A DNA stretch of 64,000 nucleotides from Ga0077555 sp963741565 (GCA_963741565.1 CAVUIK010000002.1:282658-346657), one strand, 5' to 3'. Positions 8,033 to 17,710 are shown, counted from the stretch's first letter. The notes: generated by a model not told the origin, from the sequence alone. A program made the numbers and translations.

Positions 8033-9645
8033 CCACCCAAAAAGAACGACTCTATCTGTTCGACACCACGCTGCGGGATGGCGCGCAGACGCAAGGCGTG
8101 GATTTCTCGGTTTCCGACAAGCGGCGCATTGCCGAGGTGCTCGATGATCTCGGCGTCGACTACATCGAGGGTGGTTACCCCGGCGCTAACGATACCGACA
8201 CCGCCTTCTTCGCGAGTGCGCCGAAATTCCAGCACGCAGCCTTCACCGCGTTCGGAATGACCAAGCGGGCGGGCCGCTCGACCTCCAACGATCCAGGCTT
8301 TCAGGCCGTGCTGCAATCGCCGGCGTCGGCGATCTGTCTGGTCGCGAAGGCCTGGGACTACCACGTGCGCGTGGCGCTCGGCATCACCAACGAGGAGAAC
8401 ATCACCGGCGTCTCCGAGAGTGTTACAGCGGTGCGGGCCGTGCAGAAAGAGCCGATGATCGACTGCGAGCACTTCTTCGACGGCTACAAGGGCAATCGCG
8501 CCTATGCGCTGGCGGTAGCGCGCACGGCCTATGAGTCGGGCGCCCGCTGGATCGTGCTGTGCGACACCAACGGCGGCACGCTGCCGAGCGAGATCGATGC
8601 GATCGTGCGCGATGTCGCAACCGTGGTGCCAGGAACGCATCTTGGCATTCACACCCACAACGACACCGAGCAGGCGGTTGCCAACACGCTGGCTGCCGTC
8701 CGCGCGGGCTGCCGCCAGATCCAGGGCACGCTCAACGGTCTCGGCGAGCGCTGCGGCAACGCCAATCTCATCTCACTCATCCCGACATTGCTGTTGAAGT
8801 CCGAGTTTGCCGATCATCTTACGATCGGCGTCACGCCGGAGAAGCTGGCGAAGCTCACGCATGCGAGCCGCGTTCTCGACGAGATCCTCAATCGTGCGCC
8901 GAACCGGCAGGCCCCCTACGTCGGCGAAAGTGCCTTCGCGACCAAGGCTGGCATTCACGCCTCGGCGATCCTGAAGGAGCCAGAGACCTACGAGCACGTG
9001 CCGCCGGAATCGGTTGGCAACCGCCGCCGGGTGCTGGTCTCCCAGCAGGCCGGAAAGTCCAACATCCTCTCCGAGCTGGAACGGCTTGGCATCACCATGC
9101 CGAAGGGCGACGAACGCGTCAGCCGGTTGCTCGACGAGGTGAAATCCCGCGAATCCGTAGGCTATGCCTACGAAGGAGCCGATGCCTCCTTCGAACTGTT
9201 GGCGCGACGGTTGCTCGGCGAGGTGCCGCAGTATTTTTCCGTCGACAGCTTTCGGGTGATCGTCGAGAAGCGGCACAATGCGCTCGGCACCATGATCACC
9301 GTGTCCGAGGCGTCGGTCCGCGTGTTCATCAATGGCGACGATGAGCCGTTGTGGTCAGTCGCAGAAGGCAATGGTCCCGTCAACGCGCTGGATACGGCAC
9401 TGCGTAAGGACCTCGGGCGCTATCAGGCGCACATCCGCGATGTCGAACTCGTCGACTACAAGGTGCGTATCCTGACCGCCGGAACCGAGGCGGTGACGCG
9501 CGTTCTGGTCGAGAGCCGCGACCGGGCAACAGGCGATCGCTGGTTCACGGTCGGCGTGTCGCCGAACATCGTCGATGCGAGTTTCGAGGCGCTCGTCGAC
9601 AGCATCAATTATAAGCTTTTGAAGAACGGTGCTCAGGCGGCCTGA
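8029..9645 (+). CDS. cimA: (R)-citramalate synthase
   Basis: A 538-residue LeuA-family condensing enzyme. Members of this subgroup condense acetyl-CoA with pyruvate to give citramalate, an entry to isoleucine synthesis. Visible motifs are FDTTLRDGAQTQG near the N-terminus, HTHNDTEQAVANTLAA (metal-binding histidines), GTLNGLGERCGNANL and the C-terminal regulatory domain after about residue 390. The length and the D(T)TLRDGAQ signature fit citramalate synthase rather than 2-isopropylmalate or homocitrate synthase, though substrate choice is inferred from family resemblance. It overlaps the GFA gene by 4 bp and is followed by a bidirectional terminator. Confidence 0.88.
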   Translation: MTTQKERLYLFDTTLRDGAQTQGVDFSVSDKRRIAEVLDDLGVDYIEGGYPGANDTDTAFFASAPKFQHAAFTAFGMTKRAGRSTSNDPGFQAVLQSPASAICLVAKAWDYHVRVALGITNEENITGVSESVTAVRAVQKEPMIDCEHFFDGYKGNRAYALAVARTAYESGARWIVLCDTNGGTLPSEIDAIVRDVATVVPGTHLGIHTHNDTEQAVANTLAAVRAGCRQIQGTLNGLGERCGNANLISLIPTLLLKSEFADHLTIGVTPEKLAKLTHASRVLDEILNRAPNRQAPYVGESAFATKAGIHASAILKEPETYEHVPPESVGNRRRVLVSQQAGKSNILSELERLGITMPKGDERVSRLLDEVKSRESVGYAYEGADASFELLARRLLGEVPQYFSVDSFRVIVEKRHNALGTMITVSEASVRVFINGDDEPLWSVAEGNGPVNALDTALRKDLGRYQAHIRDVELVDYKVRILTAGTEAVTRVLVESRDRATGDRWFTVGVSPNIVDASFEALVDSINYKLLKNGAQAA

Positions 9646-9670
9646 CGGCACACCGTTTTCGCTCAAATGC

Positions 9671-9699
9671 AAACGGCCCGGCAATTTGCCGGGCCGTTT
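9671..9699. terminator. Bidirectional terminator between cimA and the convergent envelope gene
   Basis: AAACGGCCCGGCA pairs with TGCCGGGCCGTTT around a very short T-rich loop, giving a 13-bp stem with A/T flanks on both sides. It serves cimA (plus) and the minus-strand gene ending at 9721. Confidence 0.85.
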
Positions 9700-9720
9700 C
9701 CTTATTTGTCGCGAACGGGC

Positions 9721-11052
9721 TCAGCGCTGCGGTGCGCCGTCCTTGTCGTCCTGGCGCCGGCGCTGGCCACGTCCTTCGCCCTCTTTCGGCTGTGGTTGAC
9801 CGCCAGCTTTCGGAGGAGGCGGCTGCTGCGGCGGTGGTGGTTGCCCACCGGCCTTGGGAGGCGGTTGGGGCGGTGGGAGTCCAGTCCGCGGCGGGATGGG
9901 CGGCACGGCAGCACCGGGCGGCAGTTGGATGCTCGGCTGCGGCTTTAGCGGCTGACCTTCGTTGGGGAAGCGGCGCGGCTGGATGGGCTGCTGCGGCTGT
10001 GGGGGCACAGGTTGCTGTAAGCCACCGCCACCTTGCCTGGGTGGCCGAACGGGTTGACCTTCCGGTGGCCACTCGCGGCGCGGCGGTTGATTCGCCTGGA
10101 TCGGCGGCGGCGTGCGGGGCGGCGCGACGCCGGGGAGTGGCGTCACACCCGGACGTGGTGCGCCCGGTCCAGCGCCAGAGCCCGGACCGCGTTCGCCGCG
10201 TCCCGGCTCGCCTTGCCAATTGCCGCGGCGGCGTTCACCAGACTCCTGTATGCGCGGCGGCGGCACCTGCGCCTGCGTGCCACGGATCTGCGGACGATAG
10301 ACCTGCACGGTGCCGCCCCGATTGCCGAGGAACGAACGCCCGGGACCAGGCCGATCCGACGGCACGATGCTGACGGGCCGCAGCGGCCGGCGCGTTAGCC
10401 GCTCGTAGCGAGACCTGTCGAAGCCCGCCAGGAAGATGCGCCGGTCGACGGTGCGGTGGCTCGGCACCCAGCGGGTCTGGCGCACGAACGCAATGTTGCG
10501 GTGGGGCGGCGCCACGTGCCGATAGACGCGGTTCGCCGTCAGCAAGCCGATCGGCACGAAGCACCAAGCGGCCGAGTAGCGCGGCGCCTCATAGTAGCTC
10601 TCGGAAAAGCTCAAGCTGTCGCCGCGCCATTCGGCTTCGGGCGGCAGCGGGGCCCAGCCCACTTGCTCGTCGCTATGCCGCCAAGCGACCCAGGCGGGCG
10701 CCCAATCGGTGCCGGGAACCCATAACCAGCCATCCCGTTCGTCGAGAAACCACCGCCCATAATGGAACGTGGCCCAGCCGAAGGGCTCCGCGCTCTCCCA
10801 GTACCAGCCGTGCTCCTCGGTGAAGACCCATTGCCCACGCGTATAGGGGCGCCAGTCGCGATCCACATCCGGCGACCAAACGTAACCGTGCGTCGCATGC
10901 TGCAGCCAGCGGCCGTGCGGCTCGAGCTGCTCGTGAAAAGTTTGGAAGTCGATGCTCGGCTCCTGCGCCACCGCCCTTTCGGCCGGCAGCACCAACTGCA
11001 CGGTGACGAGGAACGCGAGTCCCGCCAGCATGCGCGCAAGTATTGATCGCAT
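9721..11052 (-). CDS. Secreted Trp/Tyr-rich protein with proline-rich tail (DUF6600-like)
   Basis: A 443-residue exported protein. ATG 11052 follows AGGAGGTTTT. A signal peptide ending about AVAQ is followed by repeated aromatic motifs of the type GYVWSPDV, GQWVFTEEHGWYW, GRWFLDERDGWLWVPG and WAPAWVAWR, the pattern of DUF6600/YXWV-type envelope proteins. From about residue 240 the sequence is dominated by Pro, Gln and Gly with basic patches and is probably disordered. No catalytic motif is visible and the function is unknown; an envelope-associated role is inferred. It is convergent with cimA. Confidence 0.75.
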   Translation of the reverse strand: MRSILARMLAGLAFLVTVQLVLPAERAVAQEPSIDFQTFHEQLEPHGRWLQHATHGYVWSPDVDRDWRPYTRGQWVFTEEHGWYWESAEPFGWATFHYGRWFLDERDGWLWVPGTDWAPAWVAWRHSDEQVGWAPLPPEAEWRGDSLSFSESYYEAPRYSAAWCFVPIGLLTANRVYRHVAPPHRNIAFVRQTRWVPSHRTVDRRIFLAGFDRSRYERLTRRPLRPVSIVPSDRPGPGRSFLGNRGGTVQVYRPQIRGTQAQVPPPRIQESGERRRGNWQGEPGRGERGPGSGAGPGAPRPGVTPLPGVAPPRTPPPIQANQPPRREWPPEGQPVRPPRQGGGGLQQPVPPQPQQPIQPRRFPNEGQPLKPQPSIQLPPGAAVPPIPPRTGLPPPQPPPKAGGQPPPPQQPPPPKAGGQPQPKEGEGRGQRRRQDDKDGAPQR

Positions 11053-11167
11053 AAAACCTCCTGTGGTCGAATCGCCGTTGCGGCGTTGACCGTCGGCGAA
11101 TGATAACGCACACCGAACCTGAATGCGGGATGACCGGTGCGTAGCCCAGGCCAGTTATCCCTCAGTT

Positions 11168-12295
11168 TCAATGATCGTTTGGCCGCGACTTCTCAAAGTT
11201 GGCCTGCTGGGTCGCGGTGGCTTCCTTCTGGTGCTTGGCCTGCCAGTCCTTATAGGGCATGCCGTAGACGATCTCGCGGGCATCGTCCTTGGTCAGGGTG
11301 TGTCCTTTCTCGGTGGCCGCCTCCTGAAACCAGTTGGCGAGGCAATTCCTGCAAAAGCCGGCGAGATTCATCATGTCGATGTTCTGGACGTCTGTGCGCG
11401 TGCGCAGGTGCTGCACCAGCTTGCGGTAGGCAGCGGCTTGCAGCTCGGTCTCGGTTTTGGCGTCGAAGGTCGGCTTGGTCACGGGGCGTACTCCTCGGCT
11501 GGTGCTGGGATGGCTGCTATTGATCTGGAGATCGGGGCGGCGGGCAAGGCTGTCAATGACGTCGCCGATACGCGCGGCCCAGTTGGCCTGGCCGTCGGCA
11601 TCGCGAATGAGATCCTGGCGAACCTCGATGATAGCGTTGGGAAGCGCCCGCGATGTGCCGTGCAGCCACAGCGTGTCGCCCTCGAGGCTGCCGCGATAGG
11701 GCTCGTTGTCGCCGACGATCATCGTGCCGTCGGCGGAGAAGGCCTCGATCAACGGCACCGACAACCGGGGATCGTGATCCCAGAGGATGCCGACGTGCCA
11801 GGGCCGGGGCACGCCTTTCCAGCTTTCCGTGAAGCTGTGGATCGACAGGATGGCCGGGGCGATGCCGGTCGCGATGCACTGGTCCAGCACGGCGTCGATC
11901 GCCGTGTGATAAGGCTCCCAATAGAGCCGGATGCGCCGCTCGAGCTCGGCCTCCGTCAGATTGCGGTTGCCGGGAACGATCGCGCCGTCGGAGAGGCGCA
12001 TGATCAGCGTCGGATCGTCAGCCCCGCGGTTCGGGTCGATCAGCAGCCGCGAGTACTGCGTCAGTAGCGCGGGGGCGCCAAATCGGCGGGCCAGCGCCAA
12101 GGTAACCGCCTCCGCACCAATGTCGTAGGCGATATGGCGCTTGAGTTGGTCCGGTGGCAGACCGAGCGTGGCATATCCCGGTGGAAATGCGTTTGAGGCG
12201 TGATCGCACAGCAGAATGAGTCCGGCGTCAGCGCGCCCGCCGACGATACGGAAACTTTCAGCCTGTTGGCTGGCGATGTGGGGAGCTGGTGACAT
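11168..12295 (-). CDS. N-formylglutamate amidohydrolase fused to a DUF1244 domain
   Basis: One open frame of 375 residues from ATG 12295 (MSPAPHIASQQ). Residues about 1-265 are an N-formylglutamate amidohydrolase-type domain (LLCDHASNAFP, GAPALLTQYSRLLIDPNR, LSIHSFTESW), a zinc hydrolase family acting on formylated amino acids. Residues about 272-375 are DUF1244 (NIDMMNLAGFCRNCLANWF, GMPYKDWQAKHQ), which relatives usually encode separately. Inside the frame, GAGGAG lies 8 nt before an in-frame GTG at 11482. That would yield a free 104-residue DUF1244 protein. The real state may be a fusion, a nested gene, or two genes whose separating stop was lost to a sequence error. The in-frame extension up to 12433 overlaps the divergent glycerate kinase start and is not used. 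Confidence 0.75.
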   Translation of the reverse strand: MSPAPHIASQQAESFRIVGGRADAGLILLCDHASNAFPPGYATLGLPPDQLKRHIAYDIGAEAVTLALARRFGAPALLTQYSRLLIDPNRGADDPTLIMRLSDGAIVPGNRNLTEAELERRIRLYWEPYHTAIDAVLDQCIATGIAPAILSIHSFTESWKGVPRPWHVGILWDHDPRLSVPLIEAFSADGTMIVGDNEPYRGSLEGDTLWLHGTSRALPNAIIEVRQDLIRDADGQANWAARIGDVIDSLARRPDLQINSSHPSTSRGVRPVTKPTFDAKTETELQAAAYRKLVQHLRTRTDVQNIDMMNLAGFCRNCLANWFQEAATEKGHTLTKDDAREIVYGMPYKDWQAKHQKEATATQQANFEKSRPNDH

Positions 12296-12425
12296 GGGCG
12301 GACTATAGGTCGCCGGGGGCACGGTCGGAAGGGTCGCCGTTGCTGGCTGGGGATGAGCTAGGCGCAGCTTGACGGGGGCGTGGCCGCGCGCCTCTATGCG
12401 CCGAGCCATGCGAGAGGACGAATCA

Positions 12426-13748
12426 ATGGCCATGGACCGGCGCGTTTTGCTGAGGGAACTCTATGAGGCGGCCGTCCATGCGGCGCATCCGGACGGCTGT
12501 CTGATTCCCCACCTGCCGGCGGTTCCGAGCACCGGCCGGTTGATCGTGCTCTCGGTTGGCAAGGCCGCAGCCGCCATGGCCGCGACGGCGGAGCGGCATT
12601 ACCGGGATCACGGCGGACTCGCGCGCGTGTCGGGAGTGACGACGGCGCCACATGGTTATGCCGCAACGCTTGGACATCACGCGATCGAGGCGCTCACAAT
12701 TGTCGAAGGCCGTCATCCCACCCCGGACGACGGCAGCGAACGGGCGGCCGCGGCGGCCCTGGCGGCGGCGGCGACGGCTGGCCCCGAGGATCTGGTGCTG
12801 GTGCTGTTGTCGGGCGGGGCTTCGGCACTCTGGGCGGCCCCGGCGCCGGGTCTCGACCTCGCAGGCAAAACGGCTTTGACGCGCGGGCTTTTAAAATGCG
12901 GCGCCGACATCCACGAGATGAACACCGTGCGCCGCCATCTGTCGCGCATCAAGGGCGGGCGGCTTGCCAAGGCGGCGACAGGCGCCGGGCTGTTGACCCT
13001 CGCAATTTCCGATGTGCCGGGCGACGATCCCGCGACCATCGGATCGGGGCCGACGGTGCCCGATCCCACCACGCTGGCCGATGCCCGGGTCGTGATCGCG
13101 AAACGGCGCCAACGCATGGGGGCGCTGGGACTGCCGGTGCCCCCTGCCGTGGACGCTGTCCTGGCTGATCCCGCGAGCGAGACGATCAAGGCCACAGATG
13201 TCTGCTTCGCGCGCGCCGAATACCGCATTCTCGCCACGCCCAAGGCCGCGCTCGACGCGGCGGCCCAATGCGCACGGGCGGCCGGATTCGATGTCCTCAA
13301 TCTCGGCGATAAGGTGACGGGCGAGGCGCGCGAGGTGGCCAACGCGCATGCACGTCTGGCGATCGACGCCAAAGCCGCCGGACGACGCCTGGCCATCATC
13401 AGCGGTGGCGAGCTCGAGGTGACGGTCAGGAACCGCGCGGGGCGGGGAGGGCGAAGTCAGGAGTATGCGCTGGCGCTGGCCGTGGCGCTGGGCGGGACGA
13501 TCGGCATGAGCGCGCTCGCCGCCGATACCGATGGGATCGATGGCGGGGATGGCCGGGTCAATGATCCGGCAGGCGCCATGGTTTCGTCGGCGACCGTCCG
13601 GGACGCAGCTGCGCGCCATCTGATTGCCAAGAATTACCTCGACAACAACGATGCAACGTCCTTCTTCGAGGCTGCGGGCGATCTCATCGTTCGCGGCCCG
13701 ACGCATACCAACGTCAATGATTTCCGCATCATCCTGGTCGAACCTTGA
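12426..13748 (+). CDS. Glycerate 2-kinase (MOFRL family)
   Basis: A 440-residue enzyme phosphorylating D-glycerate, usually to 2-phosphoglycerate, as in the serine cycle and glyoxylate use. ATG 12426 follows GAGAGG. N-terminal DUF4147 features include LSVGKAAAAMA and VLLSGGASALWAAP; NTVRRHLSRIKGGRLA and the SDVPGDDPATIGSGPT segment are diagnostic. The C-terminal MOFRL domain includes SGGELEVTVRNRAGRGGRSQE and DTDGIDGGDG. It is divergent from the amidohydrolase gene. Its TGA overlaps the TTG start proposed for the next gene. The related name gckA/ttuD is not assigned because the regiochemistry cannot be seen. Confidence 0.9.
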   Translation: MAMDRRVLLRELYEAAVHAAHPDGCLIPHLPAVPSTGRLIVLSVGKAAAAMAATAERHYRDHGGLARVSGVTTAPHGYAATLGHHAIEALTIVEGRHPTPDDGSERAAAAALAAAATAGPEDLVLVLLSGGASALWAAPAPGLDLAGKTALTRGLLKCGADIHEMNTVRRHLSRIKGGRLAKAATGAGLLTLAISDVPGDDPATIGSGPTVPDPTTLADARVVIAKRRQRMGALGLPVPPAVDAVLADPASETIKATDVCFARAEYRILATPKAALDAAAQCARAAGFDVLNLGDKVTGEAREVANAHARLAIDAKAAGRRLAIISGGELEVTVRNRAGRGGRSQEYALALAVALGGTIGMSALAADTDGIDGGDGRVNDPAGAMVSSATVRDAAARHLIAKNYLDNNDATSFFEAAGDLIVRGPTHTNVNDFRIILVEP

Positions 13749-14245
13749 GCGAGCATTCCCCAAATCAGTCACCGCCGTCGTTGACGCAGCCGCGTTCGCG
13801 GGGTTGCCGGACGGTTGTGCACACGACGGTTGTGCTCACGCTGGGACTCATGTTGGGCAGCGCGCCGGCATGGGCCGACTTGAAGCTCTGCAACGCCACG
13901 TCAGGCCGCATCGGTGTTGCCATCGGCTACCAGGATGGCAAGGGCTGGGCGACTGAAGGCTGGTGGAACATTGCGTCACAGACGTGCGAAACGCTGCTGA
14001 AGGGAACATTGGGTAGCCGCTTCTACTACGTACACGCCATCGACTACGACCGGGGTGGCGAATGGGCCGGCAGCAACATGATGTGCACGGCAGACAAGAC
14101 GTTCACGGTTCGTGGCAACCAGGACTGCCAGCGCCGCGGCTATAAGCGGACTGGATTTTTCGAGGTCGACACCAACGACGCGAAGGACTGGACCATCCGG
14201 TTGACCGATCCGGGTGAAGGCGCAACCGCTGGCAAAGCGAAATAG
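13745..14245 (+). CDS. Secreted DUF1036 protein
   Basis: About 166 residues if started at TTG 13745, which overlaps the preceding stop. A later in-frame GTG near 13817 gives a shorter signal peptide and is also possible. A hydrophobic export segment VVLTLGLMLGSAPAWA precedes LKLCNATSGRIGVAIGYQDG, WNIASQTCETLLKG and YYVHAIDYDRGGEW, typical of DUF1036. Four or more cysteines suggest periplasmic disulfides. The biochemical role of DUF1036 is unknown. A small lipoprotein gene starts 5 bp later, so the two are probably co-transcribed. Confidence 0.8.
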   Translation: MSEHSPNQSPPSLTQPRSRGCRTVVHTTVVLTLGLMLGSAPAWADLKLCNATSGRIGVAIGYQDGKGWATEGWWNIASQTCETLLKGTLGSRFYYVHAIDYDRGGEWAGSNMMCTADKTFTVRGNQDCQRRGYKRTGFFEVDTNDAKDWTIRLTDPGEGATAGKAK

Positions 14246-14250
14246 CGCTC

Positions 14251-14712
14251 ATGGGTGCGCGCGCGCAAAGTCGGGCTTTCGTTCTGGCTGTAGCGCTGGC
14301 AGTTTCCGCCTGCGCCAGCAGCCTGCCGCAGACCAATACCGCGGCGATCGGCGTGGAGGTTGAGGGACGTCAGAAAGATGGTGGCTACAAGCTGACGGCG
14401 CGCGAAGCGCAGCTTGGCTGCCCGATGCTTGGGGCTGAGATATCGACCATCGCGGGTCGCATGCAGGCTCATATCGGCTCGGCCAAGGCCGAGCGCGATA
14501 ACCCGCCGCAAACGGTGAGCGCGATGTTCCAGCGCATGGGCGGCGGCAGCAAGGGGCTTGCGGCCATCGGGCGCTACAATGAAGACCGGACGCACGCCGT
14601 TGCGCTGCGCGCCTCCGCGACCCAGAAGCGCTGCGCGCTGCCCGAGGCCGACAAGAAGTTCGAGGAAGCGGAAGCCAAACTCGCCGAATTCAATGCAACG
14701 GCGAAGAAATAG
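14251..14712 (+). CDS. Small predicted lipoprotein
   Basis: A 153-residue protein starting at ATG 14251, 5 bp after the DUF1036 gene. Its N-terminus has a hydrophobic segment ending in a lipobox (AVSAC, Cys about residue 22), so it is predicted to be lipid-anchored. The rest is soluble, with two further cysteines (LGCP, KRCALPEADKK) and a charged helical C-terminus. I recognise no family. Confidence 0.65.
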   Translation: MGARAQSRAFVLAVALAVSACASSLPQTNTAAIGVEVEGRQKDGGYKLTAREAQLGCPMLGAEISTIAGRMQAHIGSAKAERDNPPQTVSAMFQRMGGGSKGLAAIGRYNEDRTHAVALRASATQKRCALPEADKKFEEAEAKLAEFNATAKK

Positions 14713-14730
14713 ATGGATGGGCCGCGGGGT

Positions 14731-15612
14731 TCAAATGCCCTGCCCGTCGACGTCGCGCTTCAGGTCGTCATAGGATTGCTTGGCGCCGGGCGCGAATGGG
14801 TGCACGTCCATCAATTGCTTCATCACCTCAAAGGCGCCCTTCTTGTTGCCGATCTCGCGCCAGATCTGCGCCAGCCCTTCGAGCGCCTTGTAGTGGTTCG
14901 GTTCGAGCGCGAGCACGCGGCGCAAATCGCCGACCGCACCCTCGAAGCTGTTCTGCATGAAGCGCATATAGGCGCGCTGATTAAAGCCCTCGGCGTACTC
15001 GGGCGCCAGCGTCGTGATGTGCTCCAGCAGCTTCTCGGCAAGCTCGAATTTTTTCTCGTTGATCGCCTTTGACGAGCGCGACATCAGGAGATTGACGGTG
15101 TCGCTTCCCGAATGGCGCCAGAGACGCTCGACCTGATCGGAAATCTTCTTGGCGGCGGCTTCGTCCTCGGCGGTCGCCAACTGGGCGTAGAGATCGCCGA
15201 GCGACTTGGCTTTTTCCTCCGCCGTCTGCGGCAGCTTGTCGACCGGACGCGCGCCGTCCGACTTCGGCTGCGCCAAAGCATTGGGTGCCTTCGGTTGCGC
15301 TTTCGGGTCGCCAACCTTGGGATCTGCAAGCTGGGGATCAGTCTTGGGATCGGTTTTGGACTCAGCCTTGCCGTCAGCTGGCGGCTTACTTTGTGGCGCC
15401 CGATCCGATTTCTTGCCGGGTTCTTTCGCTTTCGGCTCGACCGGCACGGGGCCAGACTGATTAGGCCCCAACGGATTGGGGCCAGACGGGTTGGGTCCTG
15501 GACGTTCCGGAGGGGTCTGAGCGTTGACCGTGGGCAAGCCGCTGGCGAACGCCAGAAGCGTGGCGACGGCACTGATCCGCAGACGGGGCAGGATGATGCG
15601 CGATTGTGTCAT
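14731..15612 (-). CDS. Secreted TPR-repeat protein with Pro/Lys-rich linker
   Basis: A 293-residue exported protein. A signal peptide (about residues 1-31, ending VNAQ) is followed by a low-complexity Pro/Gly/Lys/Asp segment to about residue 130 containing the repeated PNPSGPNPLGPN. The C-terminal part holds three to four TPR-like helices (KKFELAEKLLEHITTLAPEY, GFNQRAYMRFMQNSFEGAV, RRVLALEPNHYKALEGLAQI). TPRs bind proteins; the partner is unknown. It is convergent with the lipoprotein gene, 18 bp apart. Confidence 0.75.
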   Translation of the reverse strand: MTQSRIILPRLRISAVATLLAFASGLPTVNAQTPPERPGPNPSGPNPLGPNQSGPVPVEPKAKEPGKKSDRAPQSKPPADGKAESKTDPKTDPQLADPKVGDPKAQPKAPNALAQPKSDGARPVDKLPQTAEEKAKSLGDLYAQLATAEDEAAAKKISDQVERLWRHSGSDTVNLLMSRSSKAINEKKFELAEKLLEHITTLAPEYAEGFNQRAYMRFMQNSFEGAVGDLRRVLALEPNHYKALEGLAQIWREIGNKKGAFEVMKQLMDVHPFAPGAKQSYDDLKRDVDGQGI

Positions 15613-15707
15613 GGCACTACACTACTGCGCGCCAATCGTGGCGTCAAAAAGCCGATGGCGCCGTAGCCCAAGGGCTCGGCGCCAAATGATCGGCGGTCAC
15701 ACCAAGG

Positions 15708-15833
15708 TTAACCCTGGCGCGCCTTGAACCGGCGGTTGGTCTTGTTGATAACGTAGACGCGGCCCTTGCGGCGCACGACGCGATTGTCGCGATGGCGACC
15801 ACGGAGCGACTTGAGCGAGTTTCTGACCTTCAT
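15708..15833 (-). CDS. rpmJ: 50S ribosomal protein L36, Cys-less form
   Basis: A 41-residue, very basic protein beginning MKVRNSLKSLRGRHRDNRVV and ending TNRRFKARQG. It matches the zinc-independent L36 form of alphaproteobacteria and lacks the CxxC...H zinc ligands. The start ATG 15833 follows GTGAAGG; a longer frame upstream overlaps the tRNA and is rejected. Confidence 0.92.
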   Translation of the reverse strand: MKVRNSLKSLRGRHRDNRVVRRKGRVYVINKTNRRFKARQG

Positions 15834-16021
15834 GGCCTTCACCGGTTCTGATGGGGTTCGCACAAACTGTCCGGCACGCCTGCCGCTCGGAGCGGAGGCT
15901 GAACAGGTTTGCGAAGCCTGGAAAAGTTGGCGCAACCTATGCGCGCCCGTCGCGCGTGTCAATTGTGCTCGTTCTAGTGCGCTCGTTTGGTCTTTTGGGC
16001 CGTCGGGAGGTCTGATCGGGA

Positions 16022-16096
16022 TGGTGGGCGGTACAGGGATCGAACCTGTGACCCCTACCATGTCAAGGTAGTGCTCTACCGCTGAGCTAACCGCCC
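16022..16096 (-). tRNA. tRNA-Val (anticodon GAC)
   Basis: The minus strand reads GGGCGGTTAGCTCAGC at the 5' end, with anticodon stem-loop CTACC-TTGACAT-GGTAG giving GAC. The T-arm includes GGTTCGATCC, and a matching acceptor stem ACCGCCC ends in an encoded CCA. All cloverleaf arms pair. Confidence 0.96.
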
Positions 16097-16274
16097 ATCC
16101 TCGAGCGCCTTGCGGCGTCCCGCGATCCTATATCGGCAATATTCGGGCCGTGCAAGGTGGGCGTGCGAGACCTGAAGCAGAACGCGCACGATTGGTGCTG
16201 ACCGCGGCAGGGCGGACAAGGTTGATCGCGATATGCAACCGCCGCTTGCAGTTCGCCCGGGTGGCCGAGATCGG

Positions 16275-17493
16275 TCAGGCGCCGCGCGGCCCGGCGACGA
16301 CCTTGTCGTCGTGCAGGCGGCCGATTTCGCCACTGGAGAGACCGAGAATATCGGCGAGGATCTCGTCGGTGTGCTGGCCGAGGCGCGGCGCGGGCTTCGG
16401 GGCTAAGCGCGTTGCGTCCTTGAAGTCGAACGGGGAGGCAGCAGACCAGAACGTGCCGATTCCCGGCTGGTCGACACGGGCGAACATCGGATTGCCGGTC
16501 AGGATCGGATCGCCGATCAGCTCGCGGGGCGTCATGTAGGGGCCCCAGAGCGCGCCGGCCTTCGACAGGATAGCCGCCGCTTCCGCACGGGTCAGCGATG
16601 CAATCCAGGGCGCAATGACGGCGGCGAGATTGGCGCGCACCTTCCAGCGATGCGCTTCATCCTGCAGGTCGACGCCGTGGCTCTGTTCGATCGCCCTGAA
16701 CTGTGCTCCGAGATTGCCGGCTGCGGCCAGCGCATCGATCTGGCGGCCGGTGAACACGCAGATCATGACGTGGCAACCGTCCTTGGTGGCGAAGTCGCGC
16801 GCGAAGGTACCGAACACCTCGTTGCCAAAACGTGGGCGATCGACCTTGTTGAGTCTCGGCCTCGCCGAGGTAACCGAGCGCGGCAGTGGCGGCGAGCGCC
16901 ACGTCCTGCAGCGCGACGCGAACCACTTGCCCGCGCCCCGTGCGCGTGCGGTGGCGCTCGGCGGCGAGTAGCGCCATGGCGGCTGCATAACCAGTCGCGA
17001 TGTCCCATGCCGGCAGCACCTGGTTCACGGGCCCTGAATGGCCAACCGGGCCGGTAATCATCGGGAAGCCGGTGATGGCGTTGACAGTGTAATCGACCTG
17101 CGCAGAGCCGTCGCGCGCGCCGATGATGTTGAGGGCGATGAGATCGGCGCGCTTGGCCGTGAGGGTCTCGTAGGCGATCCACCCGCGGGCTGGCAGGTTG
17201 GTCGAGAACATGCCGGCGTCGGCGCCGGGTGCCGTGATCAGGGCGGTGATCAGCTCGCGGCCGCGCGGTGATTTCAGGTCGACGGCGAAGGAGCGCTTGC
17301 CCTTGTTGAGGCCCGCCCAATAGATGCTGGTGCCATCGGCGGTGACTGGCCAACGCTCGGCATCGAGGCCGCCACCGATATCGTCGAAGCGGATCACATC
17401 GGCGCCGAGCGCCGCCAGCGTCATGCCACCGAGCGGGGCCGCGACGAAGGCCGAGCCCTCGATGATGCGCATTCCGTCCAACAAGCCAGGCAT
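16275..17493 (-). pseudogene. CaiB/BaiF family CoA-transferase with a single-base frameshift
   Basis: ATG 17493 follows GGAGAGG and starts MPGLLDGMRIIEGSAFVAAP, the usual N-terminus of class III CoA-transferases. These move CoA between carboxylic acids. GLNKGKRSFAVDLKSPRGRE, NIIGARDGSAQVDYTVNA and GTGRGQVVRVALQDVALA continue the fold. Near 16854 the frame is lost. Removing one base restores the family sequence GYLGEAE-LNKVDRPRFGNEVFGTF and the rest to the stop at 16275. Both halves are otherwise intact, about 405 residues together, so this is either a recent mutation or a base-call error. Substrate unknown. Confidence 0.8.
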
Positions 17494-17710
17494 CTGCAAC
17501 CTCTCCGTGCGTTTATGCGGTTCGCTGCGGTGATCCAGCCGCCGCAGTGCATTGCGGACTGTGGTCGAGATTGCCACGCCGCGGCCCAAATCCCGCTACA
17601 GCAGGTTTGTACTCTCGACAAGACCAAGAGGAAATGCCTAGAAATCCAGGGGTTGCGACGAATAGGCGACCACCGATGTCCGAGCACCGTGCCGCAGGGG
17701 AGCTGGCCAA

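Noticed and set aside
12296..12433. Longer N-terminus for the amidohydrolase gene
   Set aside because: The extra residues are low-complexity and overlap the divergent glycerate kinase start.
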